From Coniella vitis (Eukaryota; Ascomycota; Sordariomycetes; Diaporthales; Schizoparmaceae), in assembly GCA_011317545.1 (NCBI GenBank), contig WUJK01000014.1, forward strand, positions 310,001-374,000: a DNA stretch of 64,000 nt, given 5' to 3'. The position numbers were made by a program, and so were the translations under genes. Each line of letters starts with the position of its first letter. The first letter of the stretch is position 1. The notes beneath the pieces are model-generated. The model ran no database searches, was not told the DNA's origin, and saw only the letters and a list, made by a program, of their open reading frames with translations. Of the stretch, positions 1 through 11,795 are shown piece after piece.

Positions 1-1716
1 ACGTTATATTATTCCGAGGTATTTAGTAAGTAAGATCTAGAATTTTAATATAAACTTTCTATCCTTATCTAATATAATTTCCTAAGGTATTCCGTAGTTA
101 GCGATAATAGTACGGAGGAATACGTATACGAGTTCTTCTATAATACTACTTTCTTTATATAATAGGAAGTATATATACTTACTTAGTCTATAAACTACTA
201 TTAAGATACTATTATACTATACCTAAATTAAGGGTTCTTATAAGAGGGGTAGCTTAGTAATAAAGTTTAGATTAATAGATAACTAAATAGTCGTAGGTAT
301 TAGTAAAGGTTATAGTAGTCCGTAAGGTTTATATCGTTCTATCTTATTCTATTTATATATATTATAGTTATTAACGATATCTATAACTCGTTTCTTAAGG
401 CTTAGTAGATTCTAATAACGTTAGATCCTTTTATAGGTTGCTCTAATTCCTTAGTATCTATATACTAGTACGCTATAGATACTTCTAATATAGTCGTTTT
501 ATTCTAATATTATTATACTATCGAGGTTAGGTATTTCTCCTTCGATATATAGTATTACGTTAAGTTCCTTAGTAATAGATAGTATAGTAAGGTTACCTTC
601 CGAATCTTCTTTAAAGATTGCTATAATATCTTAGTTTTTACTATTACTATCCTTATAGTCTAACCGTCTACTAAGAGTATCTATTCGTTCGTTTTCTTTA
701 CCTTTACGGTAGATAATCTTAAAGTCGAATTCTAATAGGAATTCGTATTATCTAACTTATCGTTTATTAAGCTACTTTATCGAGGTAAATACCTAAAGAT
801 TCTTATAATCTATATATATAAGAATTTATTATTTTACGCCGATAAGGTAGTATCGCTATTCCCTAAAGGCTTCTATTATTACTATAAATTCTTAATCGGG
901 CGTTCCGTAGTTAAGTTCTAATCCGTTTAGTTTTTTACTAAAGTTACTAATTATCCGTAATTATCCTTTATCGTCTCGTTATCCGAATTATCTACCGAGT
1001 ATATAGTCTAATACGCTTATCTCGATCTCGAAAACTTTATCTTAGTCTACTTTAATTAGGATTAGTTCTAATATAACTATATCCTTAATTATATTAAAGG
1101 CTTTTTATATCTATTCGTTCTAATTAAAGGTAATATCCTTTTTCGTAAGTTCTATAAATAGTATTATAATACTATTATAATTCTTAATAAATTATCGGTA
1201 GAAGTTAATATAGCTTAAGAAGGCTCTAATATCCTTAACGTTCTAAGGTATAGGCTAATCCCTAACTACCTATACTTTATCTTTCTATATTCGTATATAC
1301 CCTAGTATAATAGTATATCTAAGGTAGTTAACTTCTCAAGTATTCTAGTTATATTTAGTAGGTTCTATTAAAATCTTATTATCTTAGAGGATTTATAGGA
1401 TTATTATAATATACTTCTAATATTCTTCGAATATTTTTAAGTAAATAAGGATATCGTCTAGGTAAGCGATTATAAAATAGTCGAGGTATTTATATAAGAT
1501 AAAGTTTATTATTTCCTAGAATAATATAGGGGCGTTAGTAAGTCCGAATAATATAATAAGATATTCGAAATATCCGTAGCGTATTCTAAACGCTATTTTC
1601 TATTCTTCTCCGGGTTTAATACGAATATACGTATATCCTTCCTTAAGGTCGAGGGCTATAAACTATTAGGCTCCTCTAAATCTATCTCTAAATTCTTTAA
1701 AAAGAGGTAAGGGGTA
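1..1716 (-). mobile_element. Ty3/gypsy retrotransposon, 3' half of pol (RIP-degraded, continues off the left edge)
   Basis: Read on the minus strand from 1716 down, the conceptual translation follows a Ty3/gypsy pol through many stops. The second half of reverse transcriptase has a YLDD box at about 1450-1467. RNase H follows at about 650-1030, with an LNYGTPD-like segment. The start of an integrase, with zinc-binding region and GLLQPL-like linker, runs at about 1-480 and leaves the window. Tryptophan, Gln and Arg codons are commonly TAG or TAA, as RIP produces. The first half of the same RT gene is not adjacent: it lies at 10860-11070 on the plus strand, beyond the copia insertion. Domain assignment is firm; element boundaries are unknown. 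Confidence 0.85.
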
Positions 1717-2348
1717 TGTTGGAGGTTATAATATATAATAGTAAAGAGGATCGAGGGGATTAAAGAATAAAGAAGAGGGTTGATAGTAGTTATATTATAT
1801 CGAAGTGCTTGCTTGCTTCTAACTATCTATCTTTAAGTCGGAAGGAATCCCTATATTTATAGTTATTCTTAAGCTATATTCTCGAATCTTCTTTTAATTG
1901 ATTTATAATATTGATTATAAATGCGTATTATTTAGTTATTCCAGTTGGTAAGGACTGGAGAGATATATTCTTCCGCGTGGCGAGTGTGGCAAGTGATTAC
2001 GCGGCTTGAAAGATTCGAGTATCTTCTAGCACCTTCTGCTAACGTCATTGCTTACGTAATCAACCCTATATATTTTATTATAGTATATAGATATATACCC
2101 TATACTGATTATAAATATATTAGTTATAGCTTATATACCCGTCTAGTTATTAAGATATTAGCGAAAGTTATTTAAAAGTATTTAATTAAGAGATTTTAAA
2201 TTCTTCTGCTTTCTTTTGCTTATTTTAAGCTTATTTGGGTAGTTATATAGCTATAACTTTAGTATATAGGCATATTATAGTGTTATAGTTATAAAATAGA
2301 TATTTTATATTACGTAAGCATTCTTATATATAGTTATATAGTCTTATA
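1717..2348 (-). repeat. 3' LTR of copia copy A
   Basis: This 632-bp LTR begins TGTTGGAGG on the plus strand, which is the element's CA end. It differs from the other three LTRs by a 5-bp deletion near 1810-1825. It keeps CpA at several positions where both 5' LTRs have TpA. A 76-codon open frame at 1945-2175 runs antisense to the element and recurs in all LTRs; it is probably fortuitous. Confidence 0.93.
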
Positions 2349-2357
2349 CTCCCCCGT
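2349..2357 (-). other. Polypurine tract of copia copy A
   Basis: On the minus strand this reads ACGGGGGAG directly before the 3' LTR, the expected position for the plus-strand primer. It is one of the few G-rich runs left in the element. Confidence 0.75.
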
Positions 2358-2431
2358 AATTCTTTTATAGAAGTAAATGAATTAGTTATTAAGATATTAT
2401 TATCCTGCTCGTAAAGCTTATTAGGTAGTAT

Positions 2432-2540
2432 ATATTATATTACATTATATTATATTATATTACATTATATTATATTATATTACATTATATTATATTATAT
2501 TATATTATATTATATTATATTATATTATATTATATTATAT
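2432..2540. repeat. AT-only pentanucleotide tandem array in copy A
   Basis: About 20 copies of a TATTA-type 5-mer, some with a C-for-T change, lie between the end of gag-pol and the polypurine tract. Short dinucleotide TA runs follow near 2600-2625. The same array occurs at 16313-16421 in copy B. Confidence 0.85.
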
Positions 2541-2719
2541 CGATCGATTTTATATTTATATTTATATTTATTATTACTGGTATATATAGTATATTTATAT
2601 TTATATATATATATATATATATATCTACATATTGATAGTACTTATGCTCGTAAAGCTTATTTTAAGTACTTATTTAGACGCTTTTGCTCGTAAAACTTCT
2701 TAAAGCGTATATATTATTT

Positions 2720-3991
2720 TTAATTCTTATTTTTATACTCCTTAGTTATTTTATCGTTATTTATATAATTCTTCGGGTTATATATATTATTTGATATATT
2801 AGCTTGTTTTATAAGATATTTCTGTTGAGGATTTGGCAGATTCTTTGTAAGAAAGTCTGCTAATTGTTCTTTTGTAGGGGTATATATTATTCTGATTTTA
2901 TTATCAGCTATAGCTTGACGAGTATAGTGATATATTATATCTATATGCTTAGTCCTTTTATAAAATTCTGGATTTTCAGCTAGTTTTATAGCACTAGTAT
3001 TATCTACTAGTATAACTGGTATTTCTATATTATACCCCAGTTTTAAGTTATTATTAAAGTAAGTATATAGATTATTTAGATATATAGCTTCGCGAACGGC
3101 TTCTTTTAAAGCCATATATTCCGCTTCGCATAAACTTATAGCTATAGTTTTCTGTAACTGGGAATTCCAGCTTATTATATTATTATTAGCTATATTATTA
3201 TTATTATTGTTTGATAAAGAGAATATATAGCCTGTGGTTGATTTTCTATTATTTATATCGTTAGCGAAATCGCTATCGCAATAGCCTTTTATTATAAAGC
3301 TTATAGTATTGCAATCGTATATAATACCTAAGTCTGGATATTTAAGTAGATATTTCCAAATATATTCTAAAGCTTTAAAATGCTCGTTATTTGGATTACT
3401 TATAAATCTTGAGCAATATATAACGCTATAGGTTATATCTGGACGAGTCTTTAAAGCTAAATATAATAAAGACCCTATTTGCTTTTGATATTCTTTTATT
3501 TCGTCTTTATTAGCTATATTATTATTTTTATTTAGCTTTAACCCTGGAATACTAGGTATTAAGACTGGTTTATAGTTATTTATATTTATATTGAATTTAT
3601 TAAGTAATTTATTTGTATAAGCCGTCTGATTTATATATAATAGCTTTTTATTATAATCGATAGCTATATCGATTCCTAGAAAGGATTTTGGTAATCCAAT
3701 TTTTTCAAGTTCTATATCGTTATTTAATAATCTTTCTAGCTTATATAGATTATTGTTATTTTCTGTTATTATGAGCATATCGTCCACATAGCATATAATA
3801 ATTATATTAAGCTCTTTATTTATATATACGCCTTCGTCGTACGGACATATCTCGAACCCGTATTTATATAATACAGATTTTAAGTGTTTATTCCAAAGAC
3901 GAGGGGCTTGTTTTAAGCCATAAAGAGCTTTATTTAATTTAGCTACTTTATTATTATAGTTATTATTATATATACCAGTTAGTAACTGCAT
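2720..3991 (-). CDS. Uninterrupted reverse transcriptase/RNase H segment of copy A
   Basis: This 423-codon open segment is the C-terminal part of the copia polyprotein and is identical in sequence to the copy B segment. It has the ALYGLKQAPR segment, the YVDD catalytic box at residues 68-71, and the RNase H motifs GYCDSDFAND, CEAEYMA and KHIDI. The ATG is internal to the polyprotein, so this is probably not an independent gene. Asn-rich stretches come from AAT triplet runs. Confidence 0.7.
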   Translation of the reverse strand: MQLLTGIYNNNYNNKVAKLNKALYGLKQAPRLWNKHLKSVLYKYGFEICPYDEGVYINKELNIIIICYVDDMLIITENNNNLYKLERLLNNDIELEKIGLPKSFLGIDIAIDYNKKLLYINQTAYTNKLLNKFNININNYKPVLIPSIPGLKLNKNNNIANKDEIKEYQKQIGSLLYLALKTRPDITYSVIYCSRFISNPNNEHFKALEYIWKYLLKYPDLGIIYDCNTISFIIKGYCDSDFANDINNRKSTTGYIFSLSNNNNNNIANNNIISWNSQLQKTIAISLCEAEYMALKEAVREAIYLNNLYTYFNNNLKLGYNIEIPVILVDNTSAIKLAENPEFYKRTKHIDIIYHYTRQAIADNKIRIIYTPTKEQLADFLTKNLPNPQQKYLIKQANISNNIYNPKNYINNDKITKEYKNKN

Positions 3992-6900
3992 ATATATTTC
4001 AGTATCAATATTAGCATATATAAATGCATTTTTAACATTATATTGAGTTATATTATAGCCTTTATTTATAGCTATTATTAAGAGTATATACCACGTTTCT
4101 GATCGGCACGTAGTTGAAAAGGTATCGAGATAATCGATACCTAAAACTTGATTAAAGCCTTATATAACCCAACGGGCTTTATATCTATAAGTCTTTTCTT
4201 TATTTATTATCCAATCTGGATTTATATAGTTATTATTTATAGGTTTCTTTTTATATACCTATCTTCCGTTTATAACGGTCTTGTTATTAGGTATATTAAC
4301 TATATCGAATGTATTTCGATTATTTAGCGTTTTAACTTCCTCTTTTATAGCTTTTAGCTATTTAGGGAAATCTATGCTATTATAGGCTTCTTTTAATATA
4401 TTTGGTTTATTTATAATAGAAGTAGTTAATAAGAAGCCTTAATTGATAAAACTATTAAAGTTATATTGTATATATAATATAGTATCTTTAATAGTTAATG
4501 CTATAGGATTAATAGACGATATTTTACTTATATTATCGTTATTATCGTTATTATCGTTATTATCGTTATTATTATTATAATCCTTATCAGGGCTATTATT
4601 AACTACTTCTTTATTTAAAGAAGTATTATTATTATTAGTATTTATAGTAAAGGGAATAGAATCTCCCCCGTTTTGATTATATATAGTTATATCTTTTAAG
4701 TCTAGTATATTATACTGATTTTCAATTATATAGCAATCTCTAGTCCAGATTGCTCGTTTATTTATAAAATCCCAGACTTTATAGTTATTATTATTTTCTC
4801 CGTATCCGATAAGAGCTGATTTTATAGCCTTAGGTTCTAACTTAGTTATATAGCTATTATTCTTATAATAAGTTATAGAACCCCAAGCCTTTATATTATT
4901 TATATTCGGCTTTATATTATATTTTATTTCGAACGGAGTTTTAAAGTTTAAGGCTATATATGGTGTTCTGTTATATATATATACAGCTGATAATAGGGCT
5001 TCGCCCTAGAGGTATTTTGGTAAATAAGCTGTATATAATAAAGCCCTTACTTTATTAAGTAAAGTTCTATTAATCCGTTCTATTAAGCCGTTTGGCTCTT
5101 TTGTATACGGAGGGGTTGTTTTATGAATTATTCCAGCTTTTTGTAAATATACCTTAAAATTATTATTTATATATTTAGTACCGTTATCAGTAAATATCTC
5201 TTTTATTCTTTTATTATTATTATTATTATTAACTTTATTAGCAAAGTCTTTAAAAGCGTTTAAAGCTTCGCTTTTATTTTTTAAGAGATATATAGTTAAA
5301 TAACGGCTTCTTTTATTAAGAAACGTTATATAGTATTTATAGTTATTATAAGTAGCTGGATTTATAGGCCCTCCGATATTAGAGTGTATTCTTTCGTTAT
5401 TATCGTATATAAATTCGTTATATTCTGATATTCGGTTTATTTTAACTGTGGCTTTTGCTTTTAGGTATATTTTATAAGGCTTAGAGTTAAACTCTTATAC
5501 TTGCTTATTATTATATAGTATATTATTATTCGATAAAAATTTTAATAAAGCGGGTAGCCCTATATGCCCTAAGCGTATATACTATAGTTTTATTATATTA
5601 ATCTTATTATTATTATTAATCTTATTATTATTATTATTATTATTAGAAGAGGTTGAAAGAATAAATAACTTATTTAAGGGTTTAATAATACGAACTCGTA
5701 TTAAGTATAGTCCGTTATTACTTAAGCCTTTAGTTATTAACTTATCTTCTTTCGTATATAAAGCGATATTATTATTATCGAATATAGTTTTAATTGAGTT
5801 ATTAGCTAGTTTATTTAAGGATAGTAAGTTAATCCCTAATTCAGGTATATAATAAACGTTCTTTAAAATTAAACGTTTATTACTATTTAACTTAATTATA
5901 ATATCGCCTTCCCCTTTTACTTATAAAGTAGATATATTACCCTAATTTACGGTTTTATTTATAGAACGATAGTTATATAATAACTCTTTATTAAAAACCG
6001 TATTTATATTAGCAGCACTATCTATTATAAAGCTATTTACTTTAATATCCCTTTTAATATTATTATTATAGGTTATAAGGATATTTAGATTATCTATTAT
6101 ATTATTAGCTTTTGCTGCTTTATTATAGGGGTTATTATTTTTATAAGGGGTATATACCTCTTCGTTATTTTTATTATTATTATTATAATCTTTGTAATCT
6201 ATAGGGTCGTCCTTCGATATATCGGTTATAGAGGTAAATAATGCTTCTTCTCGTTTATTTCGTTCTTGACGACTTGGATTTTCTTTATAATTATTATTAT
6301 CGTTATTATCAATATTCCAGCCCTTTGGAGCTAGATTAGGGTGTAAAAAGTAGCATTTATCTGTAGTATGCCTAGAAAGCTTGTAATAACTGCAGAAAAT
6401 ACCTTTCGTCTTTTTATAAGGCTTTTTAACCCTATTATTATTATTATTCTTTAAGAAGCGAGGCTTATTAGAAGTATATAAAATCTTTTCTTTATTATCT
6501 TTTCCTCTAGATTCGTCTATAATAGCCGAAAATAGAGTATTAACGTTATAAGCCTTAGAATCGTTTCTTAAAGCTTAAATAATACTCGAAATAAAGCTTT
6601 CGTAGCTATTATCCAAGTTAAATAAAACCTAAGATATAACTACCTAGTTAGGTAAATTAATATCTTTAGATTTTAAATTATCGACGAGTTCTTTAACCTT
6701 AGATAAATATTCCTCGATAGAAGGATATTTATCAGGGGTTATAGAGAAAAATTCTCGAAGAATTAAATAATCCGTAGTAAAGCCTTTTGGATTATATAGA
6801 TTTTCGAGTTTCTCCTAGGCTGATTTAGCCGTTTTTTCAGCCCTTATATGTAATAAAGGGCCGTCGTCGCAAAGTAGCTTAATAATAGCTAGTGCTTTGC

Positions 6901-7057
6901 GATTTATTTCTTCGTCGATAAGAATATCAACCGGAATAGGCTTAATAGCGTTAATATAGCCTTTTTCGGTTAAAGCCGCTTCGGTACGAAGAGACTAGAT
7001 AATATAGTTTTCGGTTCCCTTAAGCTTAGGGATTAAAATCTTATCGATAGAAGCCAT
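2720..7057 (-). pseudogene. Copia gag-pol polyprotein of copy A, stop-riddled
   Basis: This mirrors the copy B frame: coordinate x in copy B maps to 18853 minus x here. It is 1,446 codons in one frame with no frameshift, running gag, protease, integrase, reverse transcriptase and RNase H. It is broken by in-frame stops of the TGG-to-TAG and CAA-to-TAA kind, for example codon 21 at about 6997. Only the last 423 codons are open. The same stop is seen at the equivalent place in copy B. Domain residues are described under copy B. Confidence 0.9.
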
Positions 7058-7131
7058 TTTATCGAGTTATCGTATATAGTTATCGTATATATCGCTATAT
7101 ATATATATATATATATATATCTATAGCGTAT

Positions 7132-7145
7132 CCGGGCTTATAACC
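7132..7145 (-). other. Primer-binding site of copy A
   Basis: On the minus strand, right after the 5' LTR, the sequence is GGTTATAAGCCCGG. It pairs with the anticodon arm of an initiator methionine tRNA (GGGCUCAUAACC) except for one G-to-A change. Half-tRNA priming is known for copia, Ty5 and relatives. Confidence 0.75.
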
Positions 7146-7782
7146 TATTGGAGGTTATAATATATAATAGTAAAGAGGATCGAGGGGATTAAAGAATAAA
7201 GAAGAGGGTTAATAGTAGTTATATTATATCGAAGTACTTGCTTAACTTACTTCTTGCTATCTATCTTTAAGTCGGAAGGAATCCCTATATTTATAGTTAT
7301 TCTTAAGCTATATTCTCGAATCTTCTTTTAATTGATTTATAATATTGATTATAAATACGTATTATTTAGTTATTCCAGTTGGTAAGGACTGGAGAGATAT
7401 ATTCTTCCGCGTAGCGAGTGTGGTAAGTGATTACGCGGCTTGAAAGATTCGAGTATCTTCTAGCACCTTCTGCTAACGTTATTACTTACGTAATCAACCC
7501 TATATATTTTATTATAGTATATAGATATATACCCTATACTGATTATAAATATATTAGTTATAGCTTATATACCCGTCTAGTTATTAAGATATTAGCGAAA
7601 GTTATTTAAGAGTATTTAATTGAGAGATTTTAAATTCTTCTGCTTTCTTTTGCTTATTTTAAGCTTATTTGGGTAGTTATATAGCTATAACTTTAGTATA
7701 TAGGCATATTATAGTATTATAGTTATAAAATAGATATTTTATATTACGTAAGCATTCTTATATATAGTTATATAGTCTTATA
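7146..7782 (-). repeat. 5' LTR of copia copy A
   Basis: This LTR is 637 bp and adjoins the primer-binding site. Its terminal TG has become TA at one end (TATTGG on the plus strand). It shares at least six CpA-to-TpA changes with the 5' LTR of copy B that are absent from both 3' LTRs. Confidence 0.93.
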
Positions 7783-10700
7783 GAGAAGGATATTACTAGG
7801 TTATAACTTAGGAAGATATAATACGCTAATTAATCGAACTTACCTAATAACTCGCTATATTCTAATAGAATTAGGAGTAGTAGAATCGTACTATCTATAG
7901 GCAGGCTTAATAGCTCGAATAATACTAAGCTACGGCCGCTATACCCCTAACGTTTATTATTTAAAATACCGGTAATAGCTATAAGATAGATAAACCTATT
8001 ATATATAACGGTAACTAAAAGATACTTTAAGGGTTCTTTACCTATTATAAAGTATACTTCCTATATAATATAGCTTAATTTACTATTAAACCCGATAAAA
8101 TCGTCCTCGCCGGTATATAACTCGAAAAGGATACGCTTATCTAGTATAAACCCTTACTTTATAATTATATTAAATAACTAAGTAACCTCGATTAATATAA
8201 GCCGATTACTAAAAATATATTCGATTTATTTATAGGATTCGAATATATCCTTAAGGAAATATTTAGCGATCTTAACGAAGAACGGATTATAATATAATAA
8301 CTTATAGAACTTAAGCAGAATAAGTCTACTTTAGCCTATATAATCCGCTTTAAGTAACTCTTAGTATACTTCCCTTAGGAAGATAAGAACCTTATAGAAT
8401 ACTATTATAAAGGACTTAAGGATAAGGTTAAGGACGAAATCTCTAAATAGGATTAGCCTAAAGACTTTATAATATTTAGTAATAACGCTATCCGTATCGA
8501 TAACCGTCTTTACGAAAAACGTATAAAGAAAAGTAAGAAAGGAGGAAGCTATACTATATAAAGGAATTACGCTAATATAGGATAGCGGATTTAATAGATA
8601 ACTAACTATAGCTTCTAATAATAAGGTATAATAATTAGCGGTATTATATATATAGGACCTATAGAGCTCGATATAGCCTAGCGTAAAACTATAAGTAAGG
8701 AATGCTTTAATTATAATAAGGCAGGTTACTTTATATAAAAGTACCGATAATCTAAGAAACCTAGAGAATTTAAGAAAATCCCCGAAGGATAATAAGCTAA
8801 TATTATAATACGTAAGATTACGGACTCTACTCCTAGCTAAAACTAGCTTCTAGAATAAGTATCGGATAACTCCGATTATAGACTCCTTAATTAGACCTTT
8901 TATTATAAGGATAATTATATAATATACCTCTCGGTAAAGTAAGGCTTAGGATAATTCCCTTAGAAACCTTATAAGGAACGATAAATTATAATTACCTAGA
9001 GGACGCCCCTCCTAACGGATAACGGTCTATTCGAAAGACTAGTAATAAAATAATAAGCCTAGCTTATTAGGGAATACCCCTATTAGCGCGGTATAAAAGG
9101 GTATAAACTACCTAACGAAATAGATATTCTATAAAGTAATATTACGGGAATTACGGAATAATAGGAAACGCTTAGTATCGGTTAGAGTATTAGTACCTAA
9201 ACTATTAATAAAGAAACGAGTTTAGAATTAGAAAGCTTTATAGATAAAGATATCGATAAAGGAAACGTATACTACCTTATCTATAATATTATACTTAGAG
9301 AATTATTTAGGATAATAACTTATTAAAACGAAACCCCCTTTATATAGGAAAACGCGCGAATTAATTATCTTTATAAAGAGTACTACTAGATCGTATAGTT
9401 TGCCTATATTATATATAATTATAGATAATACTTTAAATATAAGGTAACTAACGAATAGTTCCCTATACGCGAGATAGGGTATAGTATTATCGCCTATAAT
9501 AACGATAATAGCAATTATTATAAAGTACTTAGAATAAGGGGAAACTACGCTAGTATTAGCCTTATATATAATACCCCCTACGGATATACTATGCGATAAG
9601 TAAAATAATATTAATATACGATACCTTAGTATATACCTTATATATAAGAAAAAGCGCTCGACTAGTATAGAATATATAAATAGAAATAAAGAGAAAAGCT
9701 CGTAAAGCCTATATATACGGAACCTATATACTATAGCTTCTATAAGAGCGTAGATTACGTAGAATATATAGTAGGAAAAGTACGAATCTACTATATTATT
9801 AAGAATAGCGAACCCGGAGTATAGACTCCGTATACCGAAGAAGAAAATTAAGCGCGCTTATAGCGATAGGCCGTAGTACGTATACGATACGGAATATAAT
9901 AAGCTAAAGACCTAGCTTAAGTAATAGCTTTTAGAGTATAGTAAGAATAGTAAAACCTAAAAGGTAAGGATCGCTTATAAGGGATAATAAGCGATTAAGA
10001 CTTATAGTAAAGTCCCTTTATATAATAGATAGCTCGATATACGAATATTTAAAAATCGTAATACGAATTAATAGCAAATACTATATAATACTCCTAGATA
10101 GCGGAGTATAAGGAAACTTTATATCCCTAAGCGTTATTAATAGAAAACGGATACCTTAGAAAAAGAAGATAAAACCCTATAAACTTAGTATTATAGAAGA
10201 TATAAAAGTCGCTTATAGCTAAGGTATTATTAATATAGAATCTAATTAATTACTAGTTATAATCTACGGATATATAATACTAATAAACTTCGATATTATA
10301 GATACCGTATAATATAAGCTAATTTTAGGTATATTATAGTTAAGAAAGGAAAATCCTCGAATCGATTAAATTAATAGCTATATTTTATAGGATAAAGCGG
10401 ATACTTAAGAAGCGATTATAATTAAAGGCGTAGGATCGGATTTAGTTACTAAGCGATACCTAGATAATAGGGGCTTAAACGAATTTATATATACCTCTAA
10501 ATCGAGAAGAGCTAAGATAATAGCTACCCTAGGATATAATAAACCTCGATAGCTTATAGAGAAGGATCTAATAATAGTTAGTACCTAATAGAAGAAGGGA
10601 TATAATAGATTAGGATACGATATAATAGAATTCTATAGATAGTAGGATATATTATTACGATAAGTTTAAGAAGGGACTAAGTATATATAACGATATCTCC

Positions 10701-11070
10701 TTATAATAGTAACTATATAAAACGAAGATACGTTTAGAAACCTCTCCGGTATATTAGAAGAATATCGAAAGTTTATAAAACTATTTTAAGGAAAATTCGA
10801 TAATAGCCTATTAAAGTATAGCCTATACGACTACGAGATCCTACTTAAAGAAGGAGAATAATTAAATTTCTTTCCTATCTACGGATTAGATAAGGATAAA
10901 CTTAAAGTACTTAGAGAATATATTAACGAGAATCTTAAAAAAGGCTATATTAGACCCTTATATTTACTAGTAGGATACCTAATCCTATTTATACTAAAGA
11001 AAAACGGTAAACTACGATTATACGTTAATTATTAGCAATTTAACGATATTATAATTAAGAATCGGTACCC
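7783..11070 (+). mobile_element. Ty3/gypsy 5' half (gag, protease, N-terminal RT) between the two copia copies
   Basis: The plus-strand conceptual translation, through many stops, gives a gypsy-type gag at about 7980-8560. A CCHC zinc knuckle follows at about 8703-8744, with Cys and His codons changed to Tyr. A retropepsin active site reading LLDSG lies at about 10091-10105. The N-terminal part of RT, with the KKNGKLR and NRYP motifs, is at about 10860-11070. The frame stops dead at the TACCC target site and resumes on the other strand at 1716. The segment is therefore the other half of the gypsy element of 1-1716, now in inverted orientation. It is non-functional. Confidence 0.85.
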
Positions 11071-11707
11071 TATAAGACTATATAACTATATATAAGAATG
11101 CTTACATAATATAAAATATCTATTTTATAACTATAACACTATAATATACCTATATACTAAAGTTATAGCTATATAACTACCCAAATAAGCTTAAAATAAG
11201 CAAAAGAAAGCAGAAGAATTTAAAATCTCTCAATTAAATACTCTTAAATAACTTTCGCTAATATCTTAATAACTAGACGGGTATATAAGCTATAACTAAT
11301 ATATTTATAATCAGTATAGGGTATATATCTATATACTATAATAAAATATATAGGGTTGATTACGTAAGCAATAACGTTAGCAGAAGGTGCTAGAAGATAC
11401 TCGAATCTTTCAAGCCGCGTAATCACTTACCACACTCGCTACGCGGAAGAATATATCTCTCCAGTCCTTACCAACTGGAATAACTAAATAATACGTATTT
11501 ATAATCAATATTATAAATCAATTAAAAGAAGATTCGAGAATATAGCTTAAGAATAACTATAAATATAGGGATTCCTTCCGACTTAAAGATAGATAGCAAG
11601 AAGTAAGTTAAGCAAGTACTTCGATATAATATAACTACTATTAACCCTCTTCTTTATTCTTTAATCCCCTCGATCCTCTTTACTATTATATATTATAACC
11701 TCCAATA
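11071..11707 (+). repeat. 5' LTR of copia copy B
   Basis: This LTR is 637 bp and begins TATAAG (TG eroded to TA). Against the 3' LTR it has transitions at 11429, 11440, 11496, 11617, 11642 and 11706, all CpA-to-TpA on one strand or the other. Confidence 0.93.
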
Positions 11708-11721
11708 GGTTATAAGCCCGG
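11708..11721 (+). other. Primer-binding site of copy B
   Basis: GGTTATAAGCCCGG follows the 5' LTR without a gap. It is complementary to the anticodon arm of initiator tRNA-Met apart from one RIP-type G-to-A change. Confidence 0.75.
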
Positions 11722-11795
11722 ATACGCTATAGATATATATATATATATATATATATAGCGATATATACGATAACTATATACGATAACTCGATAAA

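Larger units (their letters stand above)
1717..7782 (-). mobile_element. Ty1/copia LTR retrotransposon, copy A
   Basis: This complete element of 6,066 bp is oriented on the minus strand. Its LTRs are at 7146-7782 (5') and 1717-2348 (3'); the primer-binding site is 7132-7145 and the polypurine tract is 2349-2357. One gag-pol frame spans 2720-7057. The left flank is gggta (1712-1716) and the right flank is gagaa (7783-7787). These do not match each other, but each matches the reverse complement of a flank of copy B. The internal part is 4,797 bp, exactly as long as in copy B. The coding region carries many RIP-type stops, so it is not autonomous. Confidence 0.95.

Noticed and set aside
1945..2175. 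60-76-codon open frame repeated in all four LTRs
   Set aside because: It runs antisense to the element, resembles no known protein, and recurs only because the LTR recurs.
2432..2540. Regular short repeats that could suggest a CRISPR array
   Set aside because: They are directly adjoining AT-only 5-mers without spacers, in a eukaryotic retrotransposon.
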